DNA from: Cyanobium sp. M30B3 | GTDB taxonomy: Bacteria; Cyanobacteriota; Cyanobacteriia; PCC-6307; Cyanobiaceae | NCBI GenBank assembly: GCA_018399015.1 | Contig: CP073761.1 | Span: 1,302,001 to 1,366,000 of the forward strand | Direction: 5' to 3' | DNA: 64,000 nt | Shown here: one piece after another, positions 9,237 to 18,194 of the stretch | Numbering within the stretch: the stretch's first letter is position 1 | How the letters are laid out: each line of letters opens with the position of its first letter | The notes under the pieces: generated by a model | Told to the model about the DNA's origin: nothing | The model's database searches: none | Seen by the model: only the letters and a program-made list of their open reading frames with translations | Position numbers and translations under genes: made by a program

Positions 9237-10319
9237 TTAAAGGAGGGCCAGCTGGTCGCGGTGCACCACCTCCACGCCGGCCCGACCCACCAGGGTGCGC
9301 AGTTGATCACTGCCCACACCAGCAAGGCCTCGGCCCAGTTCGCGACCATCGGCCGCCAGCAGGCGCACGGGCTCCTGGGGGCCGAAGTCCCCTTCCACCG
9401 CCACCACGCCCACCGCCAGCAGGGAGGCGCCCCGCTCCACCAGGGCCCGCTCGGCGCCGGCGTCCAGCCGCAGGGCACCCTTGGGCAGCAGGGCATGGGC
9501 CAGCCAGCGCTTGCGGTCCGGCAGGGGGGCGCTGGACGGCCGGAACAGGGTGCCCAGCGTCTCGCCGGCCAGCAGGGCGTCGAGCACGGCGGGATCGCGG
9601 CCATCGGCCAGGCGCACGCGGATACCACTGGAGGTGGCGATCCGCGCCGCCGCCAGCTTGGTGGTCATGCCGCCGGTGCCCCACTGGCCGCCGCCGCTGG
9701 CCGCGGAGCTGAGCCGCTCCAGCTCGCCCAGGTCGCGCACCTCCTCGATCGGCTCGGCGGTGCTGTCGGTGCGTGGGTCGCCGGAGTAGAGCCGGTCCAC
9801 GTCGGTGAGCAGGATCAGTTCATCGGCCCCCACCGCCACCGCCACCAGGGCGGAGAGGGTGTCGTTGTCGCCGAAGCGCAGTTCATCGGTGGCCAGGGTG
9901 TCGTTCTCGTTGACGATCGGCACCACGCCCCAGGCCAGCAGCTGCTCCAGAGTGCGGCAGGCGTTCTGGTAGCGCCGCCTGGAGGCCAGGTCGCCGCGGG
10001 TGAGCAACACCTGGGCCACGGGCAGGCCGCGCACGGCGAAGGCGTCCTGGTACAGGCCCATCAGCTGGCCCTGGCCCACGGCCGCCGCCGCCTGCAGGGC
10101 CGCCACGGCCGTGGGGCGGGTGGGCATCTGCAGGCGGGCGCAACCCAGCCCCACGGCACCGCTCGTGACCAGGGCGATCGCCTCGCCCCGCCGGCAGGCC
10201 CGGTTGAGGCTGGCGGCCAGGTCGGCGATCACGGCGGCGGTGGGGCGCTCGGGGCTGCCCCGCAGCAGGCTGGTGCCCACCTTCACCACACGCCGGGGGT
10301 GACGGGATTGCTCTGTCAT
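9237..10319 (-). CDS. proB: Glutamate 5-kinase
   Basis: ProB makes gamma-glutamyl phosphate, the first step of proline synthesis, and is normally feedback-inhibited by proline. The 360-residue protein has an amino-acid kinase domain (VVKVGTSLL near residue 11, [18 protein letters not shown] near 135-152, LLTDVDRLY near 170) and a C-terminal PUA domain from about residue 275. Its start lies 1 bp from the stop of the YqeG gene upstream (10321), which suggests translational coupling in the unit ruvX - DUF3727 - yqeG - proB. Confidence 0.96.
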   Translation of the reverse strand: MTEQSRHPRRVVKVGTSLLRGSPERPTAAVIADLAASLNRACRRGEAIALVTSGAVGLGCARLQMPTRPTAVAALQAAAAVGQGQLMGLYQDAFAVRGLPVAQVLLTRGDLASRRRYQNACRTLEQLLAWGVVPIVNENDTLATDELRFGDNDTLSALVAVAVGADELILLTDVDRLYSGDPRTDSTAEPIEEVRDLGELERLSSAASGGGQWGTGGMTTKLAAARIATSSGIRVRLADGRDPAVLDALLAGETLGTLFRPSSAPLPDRKRWLAHALLPKGALRLDAGAERALVERGASLLAVGVVAVEGDFGPQEPVRLLAADGRELGRGLAGVGSDQLRTLVGRAGVEVVHRDQLALL

Positions 10320-10320
10320 C

Positions 10321-10833
10321 TCAGCCCAGGCTGCCGCCCATCCAGTTGGCCAGGCGCACTTCCAGCTTCTGCAGGTGATCGCGCTGGCAGGGGTGGCCCT
10401 GGGGGTCGATCGGCTTCACCAGCACGGTGAACAGCCCCAGGCGGTTGCCGGCGATCACATCGGTGAACACCCTGTCGCCGATCAGGGCGACGCGGCCGGC
10501 GGGCAGCTGCAGCTCCTCCAAAACGCGCCGCAACGCCTGGCGGCGCGGCTTGGCCGCGGACGTGGTGAAGGGCACCCCCAGCTCCCGGGCCACCGCACCG
10601 ATGCGCTGGCGGGAGGGGTTGTTGCTGAGCAGGTGAATCGGCAGCTGCCCCTGGGCCTGCTCCAGCCACTGGCGCATCCGCTGCGGCAGGGTGCTCTGGC
10701 GCCGCGGTAGCAGGGTGCGGTCCACATCCAACACCAGGGCACCGATCCGCCGATCCAGCAGCTCCTGGAGGGGCAGGTCCACCAGGGTGCCGTCCAGCAG
10801 CCAGTCGGGTTTGAGCCACTGGCGCAGGTTCAC
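10321..10833 (-). CDS. YqeG-family HAD IIIA phosphatase
   Basis: This 170-residue HAD-superfamily protein has motif I DVDRTLL (residues ~37-43), motif II in HLLSNNPS and the later GDRVFTDVIAGN (motif IV region), all typical of YqeG/HAD-IIIA phosphatases. The plant and yeast relatives include phosphatidylglycerophosphate phosphatases, so a role in phosphatidylglycerol synthesis is possible but only inferred. It overlaps the upstream DUF3727 gene by 4 bp and abuts proB downstream, indicating one operon. Confidence 0.9.
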   Translation of the reverse strand: MNLRQWLKPDWLLDGTLVDLPLQELLDRRIGALVLDVDRTLLPRRQSTLPQRMRQWLEQAQGQLPIHLLSNNPSRQRIGAVARELGVPFTTSAAKPRRQALRRVLEELQLPAGRVALIGDRVFTDVIAGNRLGLFTVLVKPIDPQGHPCQRDHLQKLEVRLANWMGGSLG

Positions 10834-11369
10834 TCCAGCCCCTCCCGCTCCTCCAGCTCCGCCTCGATGCGCGGCTGCACCCGCTCGAACTCGTCGCCCT
10901 CCACCAGCACGGCCTCGTTGCCCTGCATGCGAGCCACCACGAAGAAGGGATCCAGCGGGATGTAAAGACCATATTCCTGGTCGTTGACCAGGAAGCTCAC
11001 CAGCAGTTCGTAGGTTTCCGACTCGTCGTCGGCATCCTCGTCGTCGAGCTCCTCGGGTTCGGGTTCGTCCAGTTCGCCGCTCACCGTGAGGGTCACGGCG
11101 GAGCGCACCAGGGTGAGGTCGTGCTCCTGCAGCACCACGTCGGCCACCGACAGGATCGGCTCGCTGGCATCGACGCTGTCGATCAGTTCCGGATCGGCGT
11201 CGTCATCGAGGCGGAACAGGCACACCGGCGTGTCCACTGGCGTGAGCAGCACGTAGTCGTGGCCATCAAGGGGGATCAGCTGCTCCAGGAAGCAGAGCAG
11301 CTGCCGGCCTTTCTGATCGCGCACCAGCACGGTGGGCACATCGGTGGGGAGTTCGCCCGAGCCAGTCAT
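10830..11369 (-). CDS. DUF3727 family protein
   Basis: A 179-residue soluble, strongly acidic protein with a Glu/Asp run near residues 100-120 separating two similar beta-rich modules, the layout of the cyanobacterial/plastid DUF3727 family (related to DUF1292). The function is unknown. It overlaps yqeG by 4 bp and lies 95 bp downstream of ruvX. The DUF1292-like module plus RuvX pairing is common in bacteria. Confidence 0.82.
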   Translation of the reverse strand: MTGSGELPTDVPTVLVRDQKGRQLLCFLEQLIPLDGHDYVLLTPVDTPVCLFRLDDDADPELIDSVDASEPILSVADVVLQEHDLTLVRSAVTLTVSGELDEPEPEELDDEDADDESETYELLVSFLVNDQEYGLYIPLDPFFVVARMQGNEAVLVEGDEFERVQPRIEAELEEREGLE

Positions 11370-11464
11370 GGAAACATCTGCGGAGCTCTGAAACGGTGAG
11401 CTGTGCCCTCAGGATGAACCAGCGCGGGCCGCCTTGCCGCAGGCGATGGTCGCCGGGCCCACCG

Positions 11465-11911
11465 TCAGGGGAGCTCGGCTCTGCCGGGGTCCGGCTCGGG
11501 GCCGTCCTGCAGCCACTGCTCCAGCAGCAGGGCGGCGGCAGCGCTGTCCAGGGCGCCGCTGCGGTCGCCCCGCAGGCCCCGCAGCTCGGCGGCGGCCCAG
11601 CTGCTGCTGTGTTCATTCACCCACACCAGCGGCAGCTGGCTGGCGGCTGCCAGCTGCAGGCCGTAGCGGCGGCAGTGCCGGGCCTGGGGCGTGGCGGCGC
11701 CTGTGCTGTCCAGCGGCAGGCCCACCACCAGCAGCTGCACCCGGCGGCGCTCGATCAGCGGCATCAGCAGGTTGAGGTCGGCGCTGAAGGCAGCCCGTGC
11801 CAGGGCGGGCAGGGGGGTGACCGTCAGGCCCAGGGGGTCGCAGCCGGCCAGGCCGATGCGCCGGCGGCCCACATCGAGGGCCAGGGCGGAGCGGGGCCGG
11901 GGCCGGGGCAA
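11465..11911 (-). CDS. ruvX: RuvX/YqgF-family nuclease (putative Holliday junction resolvase)
   Basis: This 148-residue RNase H-fold protein has the catalytic N-terminal motif ALDVGRRRIGLAGCD (residues ~10-24), the VVGLPLDSTG strand-turn near residue 75 and an acidic residue in VNEHSSS near 105. Family members act in 16S rRNA 5'-end maturation and possibly in branch resolution. It begins 4 bp after the upstream GNAT gene ends, so it is likely co-transcribed with that gene, and it precedes the DUF3727 gene. Confidence 0.9.
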   Translation of the reverse strand: MPRPRPRSALALDVGRRRIGLAGCDPLGLTVTPLPALARAAFSADLNLLMPLIERRRVQLLVVGLPLDSTGAATPQARHCRRYGLQLAAASQLPLVWVNEHSSSWAAAELRGLRGDRSGALDSAAAALLLEQWLQDGPEPDPGRAELP

Positions 11912-11915
11912 GGGC

Positions 11916-13010
11916 TCAGCGGTGCCCCACCGGCGTGGGCAGGGGGCGCCGGCGGGGCTGGAGCTGCTCCAGCATCGCTTCCAGCCGCCGGGCCGCCTGC
12001 TGCGCGGGGGCCGGGCATTCCTGGCGCCGCCACACGCTGCGGGCCATCAGCACGCGCTCTCCCAGGGGCTCGGCACCGCGGCGCTGCAGCCAGCGGTCCA
12101 GCTCGCGTTCGCCCACATCGCTGCGCAGCCAGAGGGGTTCGCCATCGGCCAGGGCCTGCCGGGCCTGGCCGAGCAGCCGCTCGGTGCCGGCTCCGATCAG
12201 GTGGGTCCAGCCGGGATGCACCGTGAGTTCCAGGTCATGGCCGCCACCGGGATGGTCCCCCAGCCAGCGCAGGCCGGCGACGGCCTGATTGCGGGCTGCG
12301 TCCAGCAGCATCCAGCCCCGGCCGTGGCTCTGGTCGAGCAGGTCGTCGCTGCTGCGGTCGAGCAACTGCCGCAGCTGGGCGGGGCAGGCGGCCTGCTCCA
12401 GCTGGAACAGGGCCCAGGCCGTGCGCCGGTTGAGGGGGCGCAGCGTCGGCTCTTGGCCCCCTTCGCTGCCGGCCTGGGCGCTGGCCGCCGCAGCGGCCTG
12501 CCATGGGCCCTGCAGCCGCCAGAGGCGCTCGGTGCGCAGGGGCTGGAATCCCTGTTCGCGCAGGGCGGCCAGGCGGTCGTTGTCGAGGCTGGAACTGGTG
12601 GCGATCCAGCTGGTGGCACCCCGGGCCCGCTGGATGGCTTCGCGCAGCAGGTCTTGGGAGAGCTGGCGGCGCTGGCCGGATGGGGCGATCCGCAGGTGCT
12701 GCACCTGCCAGCAACTGGCCGTGCGGTTGAGGGGGCGGCTGATGATCACCCCCAGCAGGGTGTTGTCCTGGCGGGCCACCAGCACCTGGGGGGGGCAGCG
12801 ACGGCGGCCGCTGCGCATCAGTCCCAGCAGACGTTCGGGCAACTGGCGCAGCAGGGCCCTCTGCAGCTGGGGCTGGAGGGGCAGGAAGGCCGGATCGCTC
12901 AGCAGCGGCAGATGCCAGGCCGCCAGCGACTCGATCAACAGATGCTGGGCGGGGGAGTCCCCCGGCAGGGGGGACTCCGATCGGTGCGGTGTGGGCGATT
13001 GCACCGTCAT
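11916..13010 (-). CDS. GNAT-like acetyltransferase-fold protein, cyanobacterial
   Basis: A 364-residue protein with two GNAT-like halves. The first has the strand VQHLRIAPSGQRRQLSQDLL near residues 110-130 in the place of the acetyl-CoA loop, but it lacks a clean Q/RxxGxG/A motif. The second half has LELTVHPGW followed by an amphipathic helix. Catalytic activity is uncertain; the closest description is 'GNAT-domain hypothetical' as found next to ruvX in picocyanobacteria. ATG start at 13010; the stop is 4 bp before ruvX. Confidence 0.65.
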   Translation of the reverse strand: MTVQSPTPHRSESPLPGDSPAQHLLIESLAAWHLPLLSDPAFLPLQPQLQRALLRQLPERLLGLMRSGRRRCPPQVLVARQDNTLLGVIISRPLNRTASCWQVQHLRIAPSGQRRQLSQDLLREAIQRARGATSWIATSSSLDNDRLAALREQGFQPLRTERLWRLQGPWQAAAAASAQAGSEGGQEPTLRPLNRRTAWALFQLEQAACPAQLRQLLDRSSDDLLDQSHGRGWMLLDAARNQAVAGLRWLGDHPGGGHDLELTVHPGWTHLIGAGTERLLGQARQALADGEPLWLRSDVGERELDRWLQRRGAEPLGERVLMARSVWRRQECPAPAQQAARRLEAMLEQLQPRRRPLPTPVGHR

Positions 13011-13089
13011 CCCGGACAGTCCTGTCTTGGGTGAATGAACTCTATCGACCGCGCCGCTGCAGCGCTGCTGGCCCAGGCCCCGAAGGGGT

Positions 13090-14277
13090 TCAGGCCGGGC
13101 GCACCAGCACCAGCGGCGTGCGCTCGTTGGCGTTGCCGGCCGGGTTGGGCCGCAGGGCCCGCTGCAGCAGCTCCTCGTCGCATCCCGGGCTGGAGGCCAG
13201 CACCTTCACCCGGCCCAGGTCGTTCACATCCACCACCGCCACGGCCACACCGAGGGCCCGGGCCATGGTGGCGCAGAACGCTTCGGGCTGGTCCGGACCG
13301 AGCACGATGGTCTGGTCGTAGGGCGGGGTGGTGCCGGTCACGTCATCGATCAGCCGGGCCTGGTCGCCCGCCAGCCGGTAGAACCAGCCCCTGGAGCCCA
13401 CAAGCTTGAGGGCGGTGCCGGCCAGCCAGGCACAGAGCACCCGGGCGGGGCCGACCACGTCGATCAGGCTCTGCAGGCCGCAGGCGGTGGCCAGGGAGCT
13501 GGTGGGGTGGAACACGCGGCAGAGCAGCCGGGCCAGGCCGCTGGGCTCCACGTTCTGGGGATGGTGGTAGCGGCCCTGCATCACCGCCAGGGGCGTTTCA
13601 CCGATGGTGAGCACGTCGCCCTTCTGCAGCACGGCGCCGGCATAGTGACGCAGCACTTGCTCGGGGTCGTCGAGGGTGCCCAGCAGGTGGGTGCGCACCG
13701 GCAGCACCGCGCAGCGCTCGCCGCTGCGCCAGTTGGCGCTCTCCGGGCCCTGGGGCTGGGGCCGGCGCAGGGGCACGAGGATGCCGTCGCGGCGCCAGAG
13801 CCGGCCGAAGGGCCCGTAATTCACCCAGCACACCTCCAGCCAGAGGGTGTCGAGCAGGGTGTCGAGATCGGCTTCCTCAGCGGCCTTGATCTCCACCTTG
13901 AGTTCGGCGCGGGTGGTCTTGCGCCCCTTGACGATGTAGGCGGCCCAGTAGCCGTCGGCTCGGCTTTCCTCGTCGGGATGCAGGGCCTTCACAGCCGTGC
14001 GTACTTTCATATCCGCCAGGTCGCCGCGGCCCAGCAGGGTGGGGCGCAGCTCCAGCTCGGGTACGAACACCTCCATGCGCGGATGGGGGTTGCTGATGGC
14101 AACCGTGCCCTCCACCACCAGAGTGCGCTTGCCGCTGCGGCGGGTGCTGAAGGGCTCGGCCCGCAGCTGCAGCGGAGAGGCGGGCCGCAGCCGGTGGCGC
14201 AGTTCCAACCAGAGCAGGGCCAGGCCGAAGACCAGGGCGGCAATCAGGGCCACCTTCAGGAGGATCAGGAACAGCAA
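13090..14277 (-). CDS. CofE-like (F420-0:gamma-glutamyl ligase family) membrane-anchored protein
   Basis: A 395-residue protein with one N-terminal membrane anchor (residues ~2-26), a beta-rich region and a C-terminal half with GDVLTIGETPLAVMQGRY and QTIVLGPDQPEAFC. Cyanobacterial proteins of this form are usually named F420-0:gamma-glutamyl ligase by similarity to CofE (COG1478). No other F420 gene is in view, so the true substrate is probably different. It is divergent from the PhoH gene, with 78 bp between the starts. Confidence 0.65.
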   Translation of the reverse strand: MLFLILLKVALIAALVFGLALLWLELRHRLRPASPLQLRAEPFSTRRSGKRTLVVEGTVAISNPHPRMEVFVPELELRPTLLGRGDLADMKVRTAVKALHPDEESRADGYWAAYIVKGRKTTRAELKVEIKAAEEADLDTLLDTLWLEVCWVNYGPFGRLWRRDGILVPLRRPQPQGPESANWRSGERCAVLPVRTHLLGTLDDPEQVLRHYAGAVLQKGDVLTIGETPLAVMQGRYHHPQNVEPSGLARLLCRVFHPTSSLATACGLQSLIDVVGPARVLCAWLAGTALKLVGSRGWFYRLAGDQARLIDDVTGTTPPYDQTIVLGPDQPEAFCATMARALGVAVAVVDVNDLGRVKVLASSPGCDEELLQRALRPNPAGNANERTPLVLVRPA

Positions 14278-14355
14278 CGGCGAGGTACGGCGGATGGGCG
14301 GAGCGTAAATGCAGCTGCCGCCCTAAGGTCCGCCCAATCCTCTCCCGGCTGGGCT

Positions 14356-15738
14356 ATGCGAAAGACGTTCGTGCTGGACACCAACGTGTTGCTGCACGAT
14401 CCGCAGGCCCTCACCCGCTTTGAGGACAACCACATCGTGATCCCGATCGAGGTGGTCGAGGAGATCGACCGCTTCAAGCGCGACCCGGCGGAGAAGGGAC
14501 GCAACGCCCGCCAGGTGTCGCGGCTCCTGGATGAGCTGCGCGCCAAGGGCAACCTGGCCGAGGGGGTGCCCAATGGCGACCAGGGCGGAACGCTCGTGGT
14601 GGTGTTCTGCCGCAGCGAGACCCTGGCCAACCTGCCGCCGGAGCTGAAGGCAGGCAACGGCGACAACAACATTCTGGCGGTGGCCCTGGAGCAGCAGCAG
14701 CTGGGGGCCGTGATCGGCGACCAGCCGCCGGTGGTGCTGGTGACCAAGGACACCAACCTGCGCATCAAGGCCGATGCGGTGGGTCTGATCGCCCAGGACT
14801 ACACCAGCGATCGGGTGGACATCGCCGATCTCTATCCCGGCTTCTGTGAGGCCTGGGTGAGTGCCGAGCAGATGGACCGGGTGAAGCTCGCACCGGGCCT
14901 GGAGCTCGATGGCCTCAGCCTGCCGGCCCCCCTGCAGGCCAATGAGGGGGTGACCCTGATCGACCAGGCCCAGCCCGCCCACACCCTGCTGGCCCGCTAC
15001 AACGCCACTTCGGCCACGCTGCAGCCGCTGCAGCATGCGCCCAGGGCCAAGCTGGGCCGCATCCAGCCGCGCAACCGCGAGCAGACCTTCGCCCTGGATC
15101 TGCTGCTGGATCCCGCCATCCAGCTGGTGACGCTGGTGGGCAAAGCCGGCACGGGTAAGACGCTGCTGGCCCTGGCGGCCGGCCTCAACCAGGTGGCCGA
15201 TGAACGGATTTACGAACGGCTGCTGGTGACCCGGCCTGTGATCTCCCTGGGTAAGGAGATCGGCTTCCTGCCCGGTGATCTTGAGGAGAAGATGGGTCCC
15301 TGGATGCAGCCGATCATCGACAACCTCGACTTTCTGCTCGGCGGCGATGATCAGCCGAAGGGCGGCTCCGGTCCGGCGCGGGCCGGGCACCGGCCGACCC
15401 GCGGCAACTGGAACGACCTCAAGAGCATGGGACTGCTGGAGGTGGAGGCGATCAGCTACATCCGTGGCCGCTCGATTCCCCGCCAGTTCATGGTGGTGGA
15501 TGAGGCCCAGAACCTCACCCCCCATGAGGTGAAGACGATCGTGACCCGGGTGGGTGAGGGCACCAAGATCGTGCTCACCGGCGACCCCTACCAGATCGAC
15601 AATCCCTATGTGGACGCCGAGAGCAATGGCCTCACCTGGCTGGTGGAGCGCTTCAAGGGCCAGCCCCTGGCCGGCCATGTGACGCTGCAGCGGGGCGAGC
15701 GCAGCCCGCTGGCGGAACTGGCGGCGAATCTGCTGTAG
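14356..15738 (+). CDS. PIN-PhoH family ATPase
   Basis: A 460-residue two-domain protein. The N-terminal PIN domain begins at the start codon (MRKTFVLDTNVLLHDP, residues ~1-140). The C-terminal PhoH domain has Walker A GKAGTGKT near residue 261, the ISLGKEIGFLPG segment, and Walker B VVDEAQN near 380. PhoH2/YlaK-like proteins couple an RNA helicase-type ATPase to a PIN ribonuclease. The reading frame is open far upstream of 14356, but the PIN motif begins exactly at this ATG, so the upstream stretch is antisense to the divergent gene. A weak GC hairpin at 15785-15802 follows the stop. Confidence 0.95.
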   Translation: MRKTFVLDTNVLLHDPQALTRFEDNHIVIPIEVVEEIDRFKRDPAEKGRNARQVSRLLDELRAKGNLAEGVPNGDQGGTLVVVFCRSETLANLPPELKAGNGDNNILAVALEQQQLGAVIGDQPPVVLVTKDTNLRIKADAVGLIAQDYTSDRVDIADLYPGFCEAWVSAEQMDRVKLAPGLELDGLSLPAPLQANEGVTLIDQAQPAHTLLARYNATSATLQPLQHAPRAKLGRIQPRNREQTFALDLLLDPAIQLVTLVGKAGTGKTLLALAAGLNQVADERIYERLLVTRPVISLGKEIGFLPGDLEEKMGPWMQPIIDNLDFLLGGDDQPKGGSGPARAGHRPTRGNWNDLKSMGLLEVEAISYIRGRSIPRQFMVVDEAQNLTPHEVKTIVTRVGEGTKIVLTGDPYQIDNPYVDAESNGLTWLVERFKGQPLAGHVTLQRGERSPLAELAANLL

Positions 15739-15821
15739 GTGTCGACTCCATGAGTTGATTGAGCGGAGTGTTGATCGGGCTGGCCTGGCCCTGGACGGCC
15801 AGACTGTCTCCATTGAGGGAA

Positions 15822-16384
15822 TCAGGTGTTGTAGCCAAGCTTCAGCAAGTGGTTGTTGAGAGCAGAGCTCGTTTCGGCTGGGAGACCGTGGCTTTCAAAG
15901 TGGATCATCTTCGGCCGGTTGAGGTGGAGGTTGGAGTTGTAGATCACTTCGTCGTGGTATCCTTCAGTGTCGATCTGGAGTGCATCGATCGACATGGGCC
16001 TGTTCAGCTGTTGCAGGGGCTTGTGGAGTCGTTAAGCGGATATATGAAGGGTATCAATAGCTGCTTGAGAGTTGATTTACTGCCGGCTCAGAACTGTTCA
16101 AGATGTGAACTGATGGCGGAGGTGATGCCTGTGGTCGCTGGATAGCCGGGTCGGCCTTCTGCGCAGGCAGGTTGGAACATGGACCAGAACTCGCGGTTCA
16201 CGGCATAGAGAGTCAAGCGGCCGGCCTGCCCGATGGCGCTATTGGCAATCACGTGCGCGGGATGGGGAGAGTAATTGGTGTGCAAGTGATCGAGAAGGTA
16301 AGTGTTGGCCTCAACGGGCAAGGATCCTCGTTGCCTCCGACCTGCACATGGCAAAGCTATGGATGGGATCGTTTGTCTTGCCAA
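15822..16384 (-). pseudogene. Decayed FkbM-family methyltransferase
   Basis: Pieces of one FkbM methyltransferase are scattered over several minus-strand frames. In order they are: VQVGGNEDP near 16347-16321 (usual IGxNDG SAM-motif region); LPVEANTYLLDHLHTNYSP with the family's NSAIGQAGRLTLYAV (16330-16088 frame); and, in another frame after an in-frame stop near 16033, SIDALQIDTEGYHDEVI and KMIHFESHGL, ending at a TGA at 15822. The IDxEG block is the most diagnostic FkbM motif. A deletion between the first two pieces and at least one frameshift and a stop make it non-functional. Its lower GC than the flanks suggests an acquired gene in decay. Confidence 0.75.
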
Positions 16385-16786
16385 CAGAACCCATGGCCCA
16401 CGGCGCCGAGGCCGAACTGCAGAGCGACGCAGGGTGAAAAAGGTTGGCCATCACCTGCCCGCAGAATTTAAGACAGATCCGTCAAAGATGTGTAAAAAAC
16501 GCTAAAAAGGACATCCGGGGCCTGTTGAAGTTGCCAAGACTTAACTAGGCGAGTTTAGCCTCGGGTTGCGCGCAATTGGATCATCTTGACTTGGCCTTCA
16601 ACAAGTATGACTCGAAACGTGTTGTGCTACCAGCGGCGTCCTGTGAAACGCTCCATGGCTGGTTGCCTGCAGCCGTTGATCCAGGGTTTGCAGCGGCAAC
16701 TTCGCGCGCGCTGAAAGATTGATTTCACGCAGTCGTGATCAGGCCCTGTCCAGCCACTGCAACGTTGATGGCCAGCGGGTGCCGGC
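16385..16786. other. Non-coding stretch with a long imperfect inverted repeat
   Basis: About 400 bp without a credible gene and clearly AT-richer than the flanks. It contains an 18-nt arm (16521-16538) matching the reverse complement of 16590-16605 apart from a 2-nt bulge and one mismatch. Inside that is a small hairpin (AGGC 16547-16550, 7-nt loop, GCCT 16558-16561). It could be a structured RNA, a terminator region or the remains of a mobile element end. I cannot assign it. Confidence 0.4.
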
Positions 16787-18115
16787 TCAGCAGTCGAGGC
16801 TGGAGCGGCGTTCGGCGTCGCTGATGTCGCCCCGTTCCCGCTGCCACTGGCGGCGGCGCAGGTGTTCGTAGGCCTGGCAGAACGGCTCACCCAGGCCCTG
16901 GCGCAGGGCTGTGTCGGCGGCGAAGGCGTCGAGGGCCTCCCCCAGGTCGGCCGGCAGCCGCTGGCATTGGTCGAGGCTGAGGGGCTGGGCGTAGTTGTCG
17001 TTGTCGCGGCGGGGGCCGGGGTTGAGCTGGCGCGCGATGCCATCGAGGCCGGCTGCCAGGATCGCCGCCTGCAGCAGGTAGGGGTGGGCCGAGCCGTCGG
17101 CCAGGCGCAGCTCCAGGCGCTGGTCGTCGGGGATGCGCACCATGTGGGTGCGGTTGTTGCCGGTGTAGCTGATGCCGCCCGGGCTCCAGGTGGCGCCGGA
17201 GGTGGTGGGCGGTGCCGCCAGGCGCCGGTAGCTGTTCACCGTGGGATTGGTGATCGCGCACAGGGCCGGCGCGTGGGCGATCAGGCCGCCGATGAACTGG
17301 TAAGCCAGCGTCGAAAGCCCCAGTTCGCCGGCGGGGTCGTGGAACAGGTTGCGGTCGCTGTCCGCGCTGTCCGTCGCCCCCCAGAGCGAAAGGTGGGTGT
17401 GGCAGCCGTTGCCGGTGAGGGCGGCGAAGGGCTTGGCCATGAAGCTGGCCCGCAGCCCCTGCTGCTCCGCCATCGCCTTCACCATCACCTTGAAGAAGGC
17501 ATGGCGGTCGGCAGTGGTGAGGGCCTCGGCATAGGTCCAGTTGATCTCGAACTGGCCGTTGGCGTCCTCGTGGTCGGCCTGGTACGGCCCCCAGCCCAGC
17601 TCCTCCATCGCCGTGAGCAGCGGGCCGATCAACCCGAACCGGCGCATCAGGGCCAGCTGGTCGTAGCAGGGCTTCTCCTGGTGATCGGCCGGATCGGCGA
17701 TGGCGGCGCCATCGGGGCTGAGCAGGAAGAATTCCGCCTCCACACCGCTGCGCAGCTCAAAGCCCAGGGCTGCGGCGCGCTGCTGCTGATGGCGCAGCAG
17801 CCGGCGCGGGCACTGGGCCATCGGCTCGCCGTTGAGGGTGAGCTCGGCGGCCATCCAGCCCACGCCGCTCTGCCAGGGCAGGGCCGTGAGGCTGGCCGGG
17901 TCTGGCACGGCCAGCACGTCGCCATCGGCGGGGGAGAGATCCAGCCAGGCTGCAAAGCCCGCGAAGCCTGCCCCGTCCGTGGCCATCGCCGCCATGGCCG
18001 AGGCGGGCACCAGCTTGGCCCGCTGGATGCCGAACAGGTCGGTGAACGACACCAGCACGAACGGCAGGCCGAGGGCCTGCAGGCGATCGCTGAGGTCGAG
18101 GGAGGGGAGGGTCAT
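16787..18115 (-). CDS. Glutamine synthetase-like protein (type III/GlnT-like), second copy in the island
   Basis: This 442-residue GS-superfamily ligase contains the beta-grasp N-terminal domain (FVLVSFTDLFGIQRAKLVP) and catalytic domain motifs: GVEAEFFLLS (metal Glu), DHEDANGQFEINW, NGCHTHLSLW, and the arginine-rich end of the ATP site around NNRTHMVRIPDDQRLELR. It is a diverged relative of the GS gene at 25201-26559 in the same island. GS-like proteins outside core nitrogen metabolism often gamma-glutamylate amines, which fits its position after a hydrolase and a desaturase. Its substrate is not shown by the sequence. Confidence 0.85.
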   Translation of the reverse strand: MTLPSLDLSDRLQALGLPFVLVSFTDLFGIQRAKLVPASAMAAMATDGAGFAGFAAWLDLSPADGDVLAVPDPASLTALPWQSGVGWMAAELTLNGEPMAQCPRRLLRHQQQRAAALGFELRSGVEAEFFLLSPDGAAIADPADHQEKPCYDQLALMRRFGLIGPLLTAMEELGWGPYQADHEDANGQFEINWTYAEALTTADRHAFFKVMVKAMAEQQGLRASFMAKPFAALTGNGCHTHLSLWGATDSADSDRNLFHDPAGELGLSTLAYQFIGGLIAHAPALCAITNPTVNSYRRLAAPPTTSGATWSPGGISYTGNNRTHMVRIPDDQRLELRLADGSAHPYLLQAAILAAGLDGIARQLNPGPRRDNDNYAQPLSLDQCQRLPADLGEALDAFAADTALRQGLGEPFCQAYEHLRRRQWQRERGDISDAERRSSLDC

Positions 18116-18194
18116 GCGGGCGGTGCTGGTGGGTCGAGGGGGTGGCGGGAACTGGAGGGTGACGGAAACAGGTGGTGGGAACGGAGGGGGCGGC

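Noticed and set aside
15785-15802. GC hairpin after phoH as an intrinsic terminator
   Set aside because: There is only a 6-bp stem and no T-run on either strand, too weak to list.
16088-16384. A standalone 98-residue gene on the minus strand
   Set aside because: It is the middle part of the FkbM remnant; the matching C-terminus continues in another frame after a stop.
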